Numbered from the stretch's first letter, positions 22,351 through 30,507 are shown. The stretch is DNA of 38,652 bases from JBQCHF01 sp051953655 (GCA_051953655.1 JBQCIO010000167.1:1-38652), one strand, 5' to 3'. Notes: generated by a model from the sequence alone, not told the origin. Numbers and translations are program-made.

Positions 22351-22850
22351 CTCCCCTCGCGGAGACCCGACCCGCCGGCACCAAGGGCTGGGGAAGCTTC
22401 GCCCGGGAGCCCATCCCGGCCGGCACGACCGTGGCCGGCTTCGGCGGCTACGCCGTCCCCCGCGCCGTGCTCGACACCCTCTCCGCCGACCGGGCGAGCC
22501 GGTCGATCCAGGTCGACGACGACCTGTTCCTCGTGAGCAACGACGACCCCGAGCCCGGGGACATGCTCAACCACTCCTGCGAGCCCACCTGCGGCCTCAT
22601 GGGCGGCACGATCCTCGTGGCGATGCGCGACATCGCGCCCGGCGAGGAGCTCACCTTCGACTACGCGACCTGCGACGGCTCGGACTACGACGAGTTCGTC
22701 TGCGCCTGCGCGGCTCCCAGCTGCCGCGGCGTCGTCACCGGCGCCGACTGGCGCCTGCCCGAGCTGCACGAGAAGTACTCCGGCTGGTTCTCGCCGTACC
22801 TGGCCCGGCGGATCGCCCGGCTGGGGGACGAGACCGCGCCGGTGGGGTGA
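22332..22850 (+). CDS. SET-domain protein with post-SET cysteines
   Basis: A 172-residue protein consisting almost entirely of one SET lysine-methyltransferase domain. The SAM-binding start is TKGWGSFAREPIPAGTTVAGFGG. The catalytic knot is MLNHSCEPTCGL with GEELTFDYATCDGS, that is NHSC and the ExxFDY tyrosine. A post-SET zinc cluster CACAAPSCRGVV closes the domain. SET domains are mainly eukaryotic; bacterial ones occur in scattered lineages, and their targets (ribosomal or nucleoid proteins) are mostly unproven. There is no pre-SET domain. GTG 22332 overlaps the HAD gene by 19 nt. GGAGG is present but only one nucleotide from the start, while GACACT lies 6 nt upstream in the leaderless position. 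Confidence 0.88.
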   Translation: MDLNWLTPLAETRPAGTKGWGSFAREPIPAGTTVAGFGGYAVPRAVLDTLSADRASRSIQVDDDLFLVSNDDPEPGDMLNHSCEPTCGLMGGTILVAMRDIAPGEELTFDYATCDGSDYDEFVCACAAPSCRGVVTGADWRLPELHEKYSGWFSPYLARRIARLGDETAPVG

Positions 22851-22985
22851 GGGTCGTCGACGTCGGCACCTCGTGCAGCGGCCGTCCCGCCAGCAGCCCT
22901 GCCGTGCGCGTGGTCGAACTGCGCTGGTGACGGGGCGAGCCGGGCGCGGCGCACGTCCGTCGCCCGGCGTCAGTGATCATCTTGA

Positions 22986-23040
22986 TTGGGTCAGGGTGCC
23001 CCGGAGCCGAACCTATTGGCTCTGGGGCACCCTCACCCAA
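22986..23040. repeat. Intergenic hairpin, GGGCACC family, copy 2
   Basis: The arms at 22986-23002 and 23024-23040 pair at 16 of 17 positions. They extend inward by seven more pairs counting G-U, leaving the 7-nt loop AACCTAT. It is in the opposite orientation to copy 1, and the two loops share GAACCTAT. It lies in the 419-nt gap between the SET and MreB-like genes, where no other gene is convincing on either strand. Confidence 0.75.
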
Positions 23041-23269
23041 CGACGTCGATCGTGGAACGGCCCTGAACGGGACCGCTGGCCGGCGCCTGGAGAACACCAG
23101 CAGCCACAAGCAGAACTCGCTCGGTGATCAGGAGCCCGCGCAACCCCGGGACCTAGGCCCACCCTTGCCCCAACCCTGACCCGGAGCCGCACCGCCGTGC
23201 CTATGGTCGAGAGCGACGCGGGGCCTTGGGACGCCGGGAGGTCGCGCGGCTCCGGCCAAGGGGGCATCC

Positions 23270-24265
23270 GTGACGTCGTTGGGCATCGACCTCGGCACCG
23301 CCAACACCGTGGTGTGCCACCCCAAGCGGGGCATCCTGCTCGACGAGCCGTCGGTCATGGTGCTGCGGGCCGGCGGCGCGCGCCGGGGCCGGCTGGTCGG
23401 CTGGGGCGGCGAGGCGCACGACCTGCTCGGACGCACGCCGGCGGGGATGACGGCGGTGCGTCCGCTGTCCGACGGCGTCGTCGTGGACCTGGAGACCGCC
23501 CGCACCTACCTGCGCGCGGTGGTCCGCTCCTCCGGCGGCTACACCCGCCGGATGGCCCGGCCGCGCGCGGTGATCGGCGTCCCGGCCGGGTCGACGCCGC
23601 TGGAGCGGCGCGCGCTGCTGGAGGCCGCCGAGCAGGCCCACGTGGCCCAGGGCCGGCTGCTCGCCGAGCCGATCGCCGGGGCCATGGGCTGCGGCCTGGA
23701 CCCGCTGGAGCGGCGCACGCACATGGTGGTCGACGTCGGCGGCGGCACCTCCGAGGTCACCGCGTTCTGCTACGGCGGCATCGTGGCGCACCGCACCTCG
23801 CGCACCGCCGGCGACGAGATGACCTTCGCCGTCTACCAGTACCTGCGCCAGGAGCGGGGCCTGGTCATCGGCGAGCTGGCGGCCGAGCGGCTCAAGATCG
23901 AGGCCTCCGAGCAGGACGCGCCCTCGCTGGTCGTCCAGGGCCAGGACGCCGCCACCGGGCGGCCGCGGATGGCAACCGTGGACGTCGAGGAGATCGCCGA
24001 GGCGGTCCGTCCGGTCGTCGAGTCCGTGATCGCCACGCTCACGGCCTGCCTGGAGGACCTGCCGCCGCAGGCGGTCAGCGACATCCACGACGAGGGCATC
24101 GTCGCCTTCGGCGGCGGCTCGCAGATGCGGGGCTTCGCCAAGCTGCTGGAGAACGCCTTCGGCTTCGCGGTCCGGGTGGCTGACAACCCGCTCACCTGCG
24201 TCGCCGAGGGCGCCGCCGCGGCCTTCCGCCGCCCCGGCGTGCTCTCCGCCTACGCCCTGGGCTGA
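23270..24265 (+). CDS. MreB/Hsp70-like actin-fold ATPase (rod-shape protein family)
   Basis: A 331-residue actin-superfamily ATPase closest in layout to MreB. Phosphate loop 1 is SLGIDLGTANTVV, connect 1 region AVIGVPAGSTPLERRALLEAAEQA, phosphate loop 2 VVDVGGGTSEVTAFCYGG, the hinge region IKIEAS-like LKIEASEQD, and the adenosine motif EGIVAFGGGSQMRGF. GTG 23270 has a strong AAGGGGG ribosome-binding site 5 nt upstream. mreC and mreD are not adjacent. A SEDS-transpeptidase fusion lies 2 kb away on the other strand. In Actinobacteria, MreB-like proteins are patchy and often not used for ordinary lateral growth, so a cytoskeletal role is uncertain. Confidence 0.88.
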   Translation: MTSLGIDLGTANTVVCHPKRGILLDEPSVMVLRAGGARRGRLVGWGGEAHDLLGRTPAGMTAVRPLSDGVVVDLETARTYLRAVVRSSGGYTRRMARPRAVIGVPAGSTPLERRALLEAAEQAHVAQGRLLAEPIAGAMGCGLDPLERRTHMVVDVGGGTSEVTAFCYGGIVAHRTSRTAGDEMTFAVYQYLRQERGLVIGELAAERLKIEASEQDAPSLVVQGQDAATGRPRMATVDVEEIAEAVRPVVESVIATLTACLEDLPPQAVSDIHDEGIVAFGGGSQMRGFAKLLENAFGFAVRVADNPLTCVAEGAAAAFRRPGVLSAYALG

Positions 24266-24298
24266 GCCGCCGGCCGAGGTCTACGGCTTGCGTATGGG

Positions 24299-24345
24299 GT
24301 CGTGGGCACCCTGGTTCCGGTAGAAGCGACCAAGGTGCCCACGAC
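24299..24345. repeat. Intergenic hairpin, GGGCACC family, copy 3
   Basis: The arms GTCGTGGGCACC (24299-24310) and GGTGCCCACGAC (24334-24345) are perfect 12-bp inverted repeats with an imperfect inner stem. It lies 34 nt after the MreB-like stop. The loop is not the GAACCTAT of copies 1 and 2. It may be the terminator of the MreB-like gene. Confidence 0.7.
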
Positions 24346-24392
24346 TCCGGACGACGACGGCCGGGTCAGGCCGCTGCTGCCCCCGGACCGGC

Positions 24393-24407
24393 CAGACTGC
24401 CGCCGTG
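24393..24407 (+). promoter_or_regulatory. Possible leaderless -10 (CAGACT, 6 nt before GTG)
   Basis: CAGACT (24393-24398) then GCCGCC then GTG 24405. It keeps A2 and T6 of TANNNT at the spacing seen for serS, larB and moeA. Confidence 0.4.
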
Positions 24408-25085
24408 CCCCAGCTCACGATCGGGACCTGGAACCTCGAGCAGCGCAGCGCCCGCAGCGACCGCGGCAAGGCCCAGGACCGACTGCTCGCCGCGCACCCC
24501 GCCGACGCCTGGCTCCTGACCGAGGTCGGGCCCGGCCGAGACGGTGTCGCCGTGTCCGCGCCCATCGCGGGCAGGACAGCGGTCTGGTCCGCCGTCGTCG
24601 CGCCGGGCGCCGAACCCCTGTCGGCCACGCACCCGACGCTGGCGATGGCCCGGCTGCACCTGGACCGGACCACGGTCCTCCTCGCCTGCAGCGTGCTGCC
24701 GTGGATGCAGGCCGGCGAGCACTGGCCGCACCCCGCCGATGGCGCCGAACCAACGCGTCGGTTCGCCGCCTGCTTGGACGCACACCTGGCCGAGATCGCC
24801 CTCGCGCGCGGACACGCGCTCGTGGTGTGGGGCGGGGACTTCAACCAGCCGCTGGTCGGTTCGCAGTCGGGCTTCTCCAAGGGCTGCCGTCAGCTTCTGC
24901 GCGACGGGCTCGCCGCGGTCGGCCTGGTCGCAGCCACTGCGCACCTGCACGCGCGCACCGGCTCGGCGAGCATCGACCACATCGCCGTGCCCGCAGGCAT
25001 GGCGGCCGAGGCCGTGGTCCGTCACCTCGACGGCAGCGGCGGCAGCGACCACGACGCCTACCTCGTCTCCTGCCCCCTGAGTTGA
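24405..25085 (+). CDS. Endonuclease/exonuclease/phosphatase (EEP) family protein
   Basis: A 226-residue DNase-I-fold protein. Four EEP hallmarks are in order: IGTWNLEQ (metal-site Asn), LLTEVGPG (Glu, where the family has ExQE or similar), VVWGGDFNQPL (GDFN catalytic motif) and SIDHIAVP with SDHDAYLVSCPL (the terminal SDH His). The substrate may be a nucleic acid, a phosphoinositide-like molecule or another phosphoester; nothing here decides. There is no signal peptide, so it is probably cytosolic. It is convergent with the SEDS-transpeptidase fusion gene, with only 50 nt between the stops. Confidence 0.82.
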   Translation: MPQLTIGTWNLEQRSARSDRGKAQDRLLAAHPADAWLLTEVGPGRDGVAVSAPIAGRTAVWSAVVAPGAEPLSATHPTLAMARLHLDRTTVLLACSVLPWMQAGEHWPHPADGAEPTRRFAACLDAHLAEIALARGHALVVWGGDFNQPLVGSQSGFSKGCRQLLRDGLAAVGLVAATAHLHARTGSASIDHIAVPAGMAAEAVVRHLDGSGGSDHDAYLVSCPLS

Positions 25086-25135
25086 GAACGTGAGGCGGCG
25101 GCGACCCGCTGGTCCACCCACGTCGATGAGCGCCC

Positions 25136-28054
25136 CTACCGCCCTGGCCCGGTCGCCATGATCTGCTTCTGGTGCGCCAGGAAGTACGCCATCGCCTCGT
25201 GGACCACCGGGCCCGACGTCGTCGCGCCGTGCTCGCCGCCGCGCACGTAGGAGGTCGCCGTCACCGCCGGGCGGGCCAGCGGGGCGACCGCGGTGAACCA
25301 CGAGCTGGGCTTGCCGTTGCTGGCGCGGGCGTCCTCGGCCGAGCCGGTCTTGCCGCCGGCGGCCACCGGCAGGTCGCGCAGGATGGACGCGGTGCCCTGG
25401 GTGACCGCGGCGCGCATCCCGGCGCGCACCGGGCCGAGGGCCTTCGCGAAGGGCAGCCGCACCGGCGCCGGCTGCGGCAGCGCGGTGACGCTCTTGCCGC
25501 TGACGACGGCCAGGCCGAGGTGCGGGGTGACCCGGGTGCCGGTCGCCACGCCCGCGGTCCAGAGCGCGTCCTGCAGCGGGGTCACCGTGAGGTAGCCCTG
25601 GCCGATGCCGAGGATCACCGTGGAGCCGGCGTACCAGGTGGCGCCGATCTGGTGGATGTTGTCCGGGCTGCCGAAGAACCCCGCCTCCTCGCCCGGGAGG
25701 TCGATCCCGGTCGGCCTGCCCACACCCAGGGCGGTGCCGACCTCGTGGATGGCGCGCGGCCCGAGGGCCAGGGCGAGCTTGTAGAAGTAGACGTCGTTGG
25801 ACCAGGCGATGGCCTCGGTCATGTTCTGCGGCCCGAAGGTGCTCCAGTTGCCGAACACGTGGTTGCCGTAGGTGAAGGACCCGCCGGTGGGGATGACCTT
25901 CGAGGGCGGCAGCGCCTTGTGCACCATGTCCGTGGCCGCCACCACGAGCTTGAACGTGGATCCCGGCGGTGCGGCCACCTGGGTCACGTGCTCGAGCATG
26001 GGGTTGCCGGGGGCGGTCGCCAGCCGGGCCAGCGCGGTGCCGTTCACCGGCGGCCCGTAGATCGAGTTGTCGTACGAGGGCAGGCTCGCCATCGCCAGCA
26101 CCTGGCCGGTGCGCGGGTCCATGACGACCGACCCGCCGAGGTCGCGGCCGTGCCCGGCGGCCAGCGCGGCGGCCAGCGAGCGGGTGAGCACCCGCTGCAG
26201 CGGGAGGTCCAGGGTGGTCCGCAGGGTGGCCCCCGGCACCGGCTCGCGGCGCGGCCCGGGTGCCACCGCCCGCCCGCGCGGGTCGACGTAGACGCACTGG
26301 GCGCCGTCCACCCCGCGCAGCACCCCGTCGTACCGCTGCTCCAGCCCGGTCCGGCCCACCTCGGTGCCGGGGGCGAGCGGGCCCAGCCGGGCGACGTCGT
26401 CGGGAGTCGCGACGCCGACGAACCCGAGCACCGGGCCCAGCAGCGCCCCGGTCGGGTAGACCCGCTGGGGCGAGCGGACCACGAACACGCCGGTGAGCTG
26501 CGCCGCGCTCACCCGGCGGGAGACCGCGGCGGGCACGCCGGCGGCCACCGTGACCGCGACGGTGTCGGTGGGCCGGTCCAGCGCGGCCCGCAGCTGCGCC
26601 GGGGTCTGCCCGAGCAGCCGGGCCAGCCGCTCCACCGCCCCGGCCGGCCGCTCGAGCAGCCCGGGCACGGCGTAGACCGTGCTCTGCGAGCCGTCGCGGG
26701 CCAGCACGGCCCCGTGCCGATCGGTGATCTGCCCGCGGGGTGCCGGGATGGGGACGCAGCGGGTCATCTGCGCGGTGGCCGCGGCGCGCAGCCCGGCGCC
26801 TTCAGCCGCGATGCCGTAGCCGCGAACGGCCAGCCCCACCAGCAGCGCGCTGGCGCCCAGCGCGGCGAACCGGACCAGCCGCGGCCGGGTGGTGCTCCAC
26901 CGCGGCGGCGCCCACAGCCGGCGGCCGGCGTACTCCCGGCGCAGCCCGAGGACGACGCCCAGGGCGGCCAGGTGGGCGGCTGCCGCGGTGCCGCCGTAGC
27001 TCAGCAGCGGGAACGGCACGCCGGCCACCGGCAGCGCGCCGAGGTTCCCGCCCACCGACACCAGCGCCTCGACGCATAGCAGCACCGCCAGGCCGGCCGC
27101 CACCAGCCCGCCGGCCCGTGAGCCGGGGGCCCGGCTGGCCAGCGCGCACCGCCACACCAGCACCGCGATCGCGAGCAGCGCGAGCCCGGCGGCCACCAGC
27201 CCCTCGTGCTGCACCAGGCTGGCCAGGGCGAAGTCGGTCTCCCGCCCGGGCAGGTACTGCGCGGCCAGCTGGCCCAGCGGCCCGCGGTCGAGCCCGAACA
27301 GGCCGCCCGAGGCCACCGCGATGTGCGCCTGCTGCACCGCCCATCCCGGACCCTCCGACCCCGGCCCGGCGGAGAACGCGTGCAGCCGGGCCAGCTGGTA
27401 GGGCTGCAGCAGGCCGACGGCGAGCGGTGCGAGCAGCGCCACGCTCACCGCCAGCGGTCCGAGCAGGCGCACCGGCACCCGGCTGAGCACCAGCAGCGCG
27501 GCGGCGAGCAGGGTGAGCAGCACGGCCGTGCTCAGGTCCGGCTGCACGGCCACGATCACGACCGGCACCAGGGCCAGGGCGAGCGCCAGGGCGACCCGTC
27601 GCCACGGCGAGCGGTGCGAGGTGAGCACGACCGCCAGCACCATGAGCACGCCGACCTTGGCCAGCTCGGAGGGCTGGAAGGTGAAGCCGCCGACCGAGAG
27701 CCAGCGGCGAGCGCCGTAGGCGTCGAGGCCGACGAAGCGCACCGCCACCAGCGTGACCAGGGCCAGGCCGTAGACCGTCCAGGCGACCAGCTTCAGGGCA
27801 CGCTCGCTGCGGACCTGGCGCAGCACCAGCAGCAGCACCAGCCCGAGGGCGACCGCGAGGATCTGGTGCTCGGCGGCCGTGCGTGCCCCCATCGCCATGA
27901 GGTTGCGGTAGCTGAGCCAGCCGAGCGTGGCGGCGGCCGCCACGGCGAGCAGGTCGAAGACGTAGCCGCGCACGTCCAGGTGCCGCCGGGGCGGCCGCGG
28001 GCGCCGCCGCTGCGGACGGCCCCCGCCGCCCCATCCGCGTTCGACGGTCAGCAC
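25136..28054 (-). CDS. SEDS glycosyltransferase fused to a penicillin-binding transpeptidase
   Basis: A 972-residue single chain that unites the two halves of a peptidoglycan synthase. Residues ~28-380 are a SEDS (FtsW/RodA) membrane domain, with FTFQPSELAKV, VAVQPDLSTAV, RETDFALAS (Asp274 aligns with the catalytic aspartate of the HTDF loop) and PFPLLSYGGT. A further membrane helix (~394-413) leads into a class B PBP: dimerisation domain from APRGQITDRHGAVLA, then the transpeptidase with PPGSTFK (Ser699, Lys702), WSND (752-754) and GGKTGSAED (KTG 902-904). All catalytic residues are present. GTG 28054 has GGGAGG upstream. In mycobacteria rodA and pbpA are separate genes next to pknA/pknB; here they are fused and follow a pseudokinase gene. 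Confidence 0.95.
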   Translation of the reverse strand: MLTVERGWGGGGRPQRRRPRPPRRHLDVRGYVFDLLAVAAAATLGWLSYRNLMAMGARTAAEHQILAVALGLVLLLVLRQVRSERALKLVAWTVYGLALVTLVAVRFVGLDAYGARRWLSVGGFTFQPSELAKVGVLMVLAVVLTSHRSPWRRVALALALALVPVVIVAVQPDLSTAVLLTLLAAALLVLSRVPVRLLGPLAVSVALLAPLAVGLLQPYQLARLHAFSAGPGSEGPGWAVQQAHIAVASGGLFGLDRGPLGQLAAQYLPGRETDFALASLVQHEGLVAAGLALLAIAVLVWRCALASRAPGSRAGGLVAAGLAVLLCVEALVSVGGNLGALPVAGVPFPLLSYGGTAAAAHLAALGVVLGLRREYAGRRLWAPPRWSTTRPRLVRFAALGASALLVGLAVRGYGIAAEGAGLRAAATAQMTRCVPIPAPRGQITDRHGAVLARDGSQSTVYAVPGLLERPAGAVERLARLLGQTPAQLRAALDRPTDTVAVTVAAGVPAAVSRRVSAAQLTGVFVVRSPQRVYPTGALLGPVLGFVGVATPDDVARLGPLAPGTEVGRTGLEQRYDGVLRGVDGAQCVYVDPRGRAVAPGPRREPVPGATLRTTLDLPLQRVLTRSLAAALAAGHGRDLGGSVVMDPRTGQVLAMASLPSYDNSIYGPPVNGTALARLATAPGNPMLEHVTQVAAPPGSTFKLVVAATDMVHKALPPSKVIPTGGSFTYGNHVFGNWSTFGPQNMTEAIAWSNDVYFYKLALALGPRAIHEVGTALGVGRPTGIDLPGEEAGFFGSPDNIHQIGATWYAGSTVILGIGQGYLTVTPLQDALWTAGVATGTRVTPHLGLAVVSGKSVTALPQPAPVRLPFAKALGPVRAGMRAAVTQGTASILRDLPVAAGGKTGSAEDARASNGKPSSWFTAVAPLARPAVTATSYVRGGEHGATTSGPVVHEAMAYFLAHQKQIMATGPGR

Positions 28055-28123
28055 CGCTGCCTCCCTGCCGCTCGTCCTGCGGGTCCTGTTCGACCGGTCG
28101 GGTGGGCCGGTCAGGTCGTCCGG

Positions 28124-29665
28124 TCAGCAGGTGGGTGGCCTGGCCGGGGCGGGCAGCGGCTTGGAGGCCGCGCGCGCCGGGGCCGTCGTCACCGCGCCGA
28201 CGGCGAGCGCCGTGCCCTTGGGCAGCGTCACGGTCCGCAGGGCGCTCGCGGTCGTGCTGCCGGCCGGCACCGTGAACGAGCCGCCGGGCAGGGTGCTGCG
28301 CCGGGACGTGCAGCGGTCGACGGCCACGACCGCCCAGCGCACCGGCACCGCCCGCTGCTGCCGCTCCACCTGCACGACCACGCGCAGGGTGCACGCCTTG
28401 CCCGGCGTGCACGTCCCGAGCGCGCGGGCGTCCACCTTGGCGACCACGCCCGCCGTCGACGGTCCGAGCGAGGGCAGCGCCGCGCTGCCCGCGTTGGTGC
28501 CGGTGCTGGGTGCCGCCGACGGGGCGGGGGAGCGCAGGACGCGCAGGTCGTTGGCGATCCGGTCGCCGAGCAGGCCCAGCTCGAGGCCGACGACGACCGC
28601 GAGCACGGTGAGGGCGACGATCGCCTTCCACACCCAGGAGCCCCGGTCGGCGCGCGGCTCGGTCGCGCCGGCTCGGCGCGGGCTCGCGGTCCGTGCCGCT
28701 GCCGGGCGACGGGGGTGAGGCCGTCCCCGCCGGCGCCGGGGAGCGGCCGGTCCCGCTGGCAGCTCGCCCGGGTCCCCGTCGCCCACCGGGTCCGCCTCGA
28801 CGTCGGCGGCGGCCGGCACGGCGCGCACCAGCGCGGCCAGCTCCAGCCGGGTCCGCTCGGCGAGGTCGGGGCCGCCCACCAGGGCGGCGAGCCGCTGCTC
28901 CAGGGCGTGCGCCACCGGGTGGGGCGCGTCGGGGTCGATGTTCTCCTCCGCCGGCTCGTCGCCGGCGTGCACCACCGCCTCGACCTCGGCGTCACGCCGC
29001 TGCGCCGACCAGACGCCGCCGGGGCGGGTCTGCGCCAGCAGGTCGGCGGCGAGCGCACGCACGGCCAGCAGGTCGTCCCGGCGCAGGGCCTCGGCCGGAC
29101 CGTCGAGCAGCAGCGTGCCGGCGGCCCAGCCGCCGAGGCGGGCCTGTCCGTCGGGTGCGACGATGACGTCGTCCCCCGTCCCGCCGGCCAGCCGTCCGTG
29201 CCACCAGCCTCGGGCGTGCAGGTCCTGCACCGCGTGCAGCAGGGACAGCCCGACCGCCGCCGCCTGCCGGGGGGAGAGCTCGCACAGGGCGCGCAGGCGC
29301 GGCAGCGGCACCCCCGGGGTGCGCGGCCAGACCGCCCACCAGGCCCCGGTGCGCGGGGCCACCGCGAGCAGCGGCACCAGCCGGGCCGAGTGCCGGTCGA
29401 GCAGGTCGCGGGATCGCGCCCGCACCCGCTCCTCGTCCAGGGGGGCGCCGTCGTAGCGGTCGGCCAGCCACTGCGCCGCGGCCGGGTGTCCGTCCCAGCG
29501 GGCCGCCCACCGCTGCTCGTCGATCCGCGCGAGCAGCTCGAGCCGCTGCTCCGGCGCGGCGTCGAAGGGATGGTGGGGAGCACCGGTGCGCGGCGCCGAC
29601 GTCGTCGCGGTGGACGCTGCGGGCGGCGCGGAGATCCGGGCAGCCGCCGCTTCGCTCCCAGCCAT
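28124..29665 (-). CDS. Membrane-anchored serine/threonine pseudokinase-like protein
   Basis: A 513-residue protein. Residues ~30-290 resemble the fold of Hanks-type kinases, with helix LSPRQAAAVGLSLLHAVQDLHARG leading to WWHGRLAGGTGDDVIV. That is the catalytic-loop position, but HRD-x4-N is replaced by HGR without the catalytic Asp. The DFG position reads RLGGW. No VAIK lysine or glycine loop is seen, so it should be catalytically dead. After a basic linker, one membrane helix (~344-367) leads to an extracytoplasmic ~145-residue domain with a Cys pair (CTPGKAC) and a terminal Cys. It lies 69 nt upstream of the SEDS-PBP fusion, where mycobacteria carry PknA/PknB. A regulatory or scaffolding role in wall synthesis is inferred. 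ATG 29665 is chosen; GTG 29677 is also possible. Confidence 0.7.
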   Translation of the reverse strand: MAGSEAAAARISAPPAASTATTSAPRTGAPHHPFDAAPEQRLELLARIDEQRWAARWDGHPAAAQWLADRYDGAPLDEERVRARSRDLLDRHSARLVPLLAVAPRTGAWWAVWPRTPGVPLPRLRALCELSPRQAAAVGLSLLHAVQDLHARGWWHGRLAGGTGDDVIVAPDGQARLGGWAAGTLLLDGPAEALRRDDLLAVRALAADLLAQTRPGGVWSAQRRDAEVEAVVHAGDEPAEENIDPDAPHPVAHALEQRLAALVGGPDLAERTRLELAALVRAVPAAADVEADPVGDGDPGELPAGPAAPRRRRGRPHPRRPAAARTASPRRAGATEPRADRGSWVWKAIVALTVLAVVVGLELGLLGDRIANDLRVLRSPAPSAAPSTGTNAGSAALPSLGPSTAGVVAKVDARALGTCTPGKACTLRVVVQVERQQRAVPVRWAVVAVDRCTSRRSTLPGGSFTVPAGSTTASALRTVTLPKGTALAVGAVTTAPARAASKPLPAPARPPTC

Positions 29666-29761
29666 CCCCGCCCCCACTCGCCCCGGCGCCGACGTGCCCG
29701 GCGTGGGCCTGCAGCCGGGGCTGCCGCCATGCGCCGTGCCTCTACGGTGAGCGCGATTCCC

Positions 29762-29795
29762 GAGCGGCGCCATAGCCCTAAGGGCGCCGCCGCTC
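29762..29795. terminator. Hairpin downstream of the methyltransferase gene
   Basis: GAGCGGCG (29762-29769) pairs with CGCCGCTC (29788-29795). It lies 53 nt beyond the methyltransferase stop on the minus strand and before the pseudokinase start. The 182-nt gap holds nothing else recognisable. Confidence 0.45.
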
Positions 29796-29847
29796 AGGGA
29801 CCTAGGTCATGCCTGCGGATCTCGACCGGCTGGGGCGGCGCCGGGGC

Positions 29848-30507
29848 TCAGCGGCGGACGAGGACCAGGAAACGGTCTTCGGCCGAGCCGAAGGGACCCG
29901 GCGCGCGGACGGCCGGGCGGGCCCGCTCGACGAGCTCCCACCCGGGCAGGAGCGAGGACACGTCCTCGTCGGCGATGCCGCGGGGACCGGGCCGTGGGCC
30001 GCGCTTGGGCGCGAAGGCGAGCAGGACCAGCCGTGCTCCCGGGACCGACACCGCCTGGACGCCCTCCGCCCAGGCTCGCCGACGGTGGTCGTCGAGCACG
30101 TGCAGGCAGCCCACGTCCAGGAGCGCGTCGATGCCGGCGGGCACCAGCCGGGCGAGGTGGGACGCGTCGCCGCGCACCCACTCGACCTGGGCACCGGCGT
30201 CCCGGGCGCGGCGGCGGGCGCGCTCCAGCGCCTGCGGGATCACCTCGACGCCCGTCACCGTCCAGCCGCGCGCGGCCTGGCGCACCGCGTGGAGGCCGGA
30301 GCCGCAGCTGATGTCGAGCAGCCGGGCTCCCGGGCGGGGGGCCGGGCCGAGGAGGTCGTCGACCTGATCGGCTCCACGCTCCCCGGGCCGCTCCCACGGG
30401 GTGAGTCCGAGCCGCCACGCGAGCGCCCAGCCGCGGGGGACGGGCGAACGGTGGACCTCGTGCAGGCCGGTGCCGCGGTGTGGGCCCTCACGAGCCCGGA
30501 GATGCAC
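29848..30507 (-). CDS. Class I SAM-dependent methyltransferase
   Basis: A Rossmann-fold methyltransferase of up to 219 residues. Motif I is ARLLDISCGSGLHAVRQAARG (SAM-binding glycine loop, with Ser before Cys-Gly in place of the commoner VGCG), followed by TGVEVIPQALERARRRA, VEWVRGDASHLARL and IDALLDVGCLHVLDD. The family lead-in WRLGLTPWERPG (TPW) is at about residues 31-42. The substrate is not predictable. The only in-frame ATG/GTG start is 30507, which places the first ~25 codons antisense to the TetR remnant. Those residues look unrelated to the family, so the real start could be a rare codon nearer TPW. Confidence 0.78.
   Translation of the reverse strand: MHLRAREGPHRGTGLHEVHRSPVPRGWALAWRLGLTPWERPGERGADQVDDLLGPAPRPGARLLDISCGSGLHAVRQAARGWTVTGVEVIPQALERARRRARDAGAQVEWVRGDASHLARLVPAGIDALLDVGCLHVLDDHRRRAWAEGVQAVSVPGARLVLLAFAPKRGPRPGPRGIADEDVSSLLPGWELVERARPAVRAPGPFGSAEDRFLVLVRR

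Noticed and set aside
22851..23269. Several 70-120 codon frames in the SET to MreB-like gap
   Set aside because: They run through the perfect hairpin at 22986-23040, show no family motif and mutually overlap on both strands; treated as non-coding.
24299..24345. Ordinary intrinsic terminators with T-tracts
   Set aside because: None of the strong hairpins is followed by a run of T; they may still terminate in the T-less actinobacterial manner, so they are reported as repeats or terminators with limited confidence.
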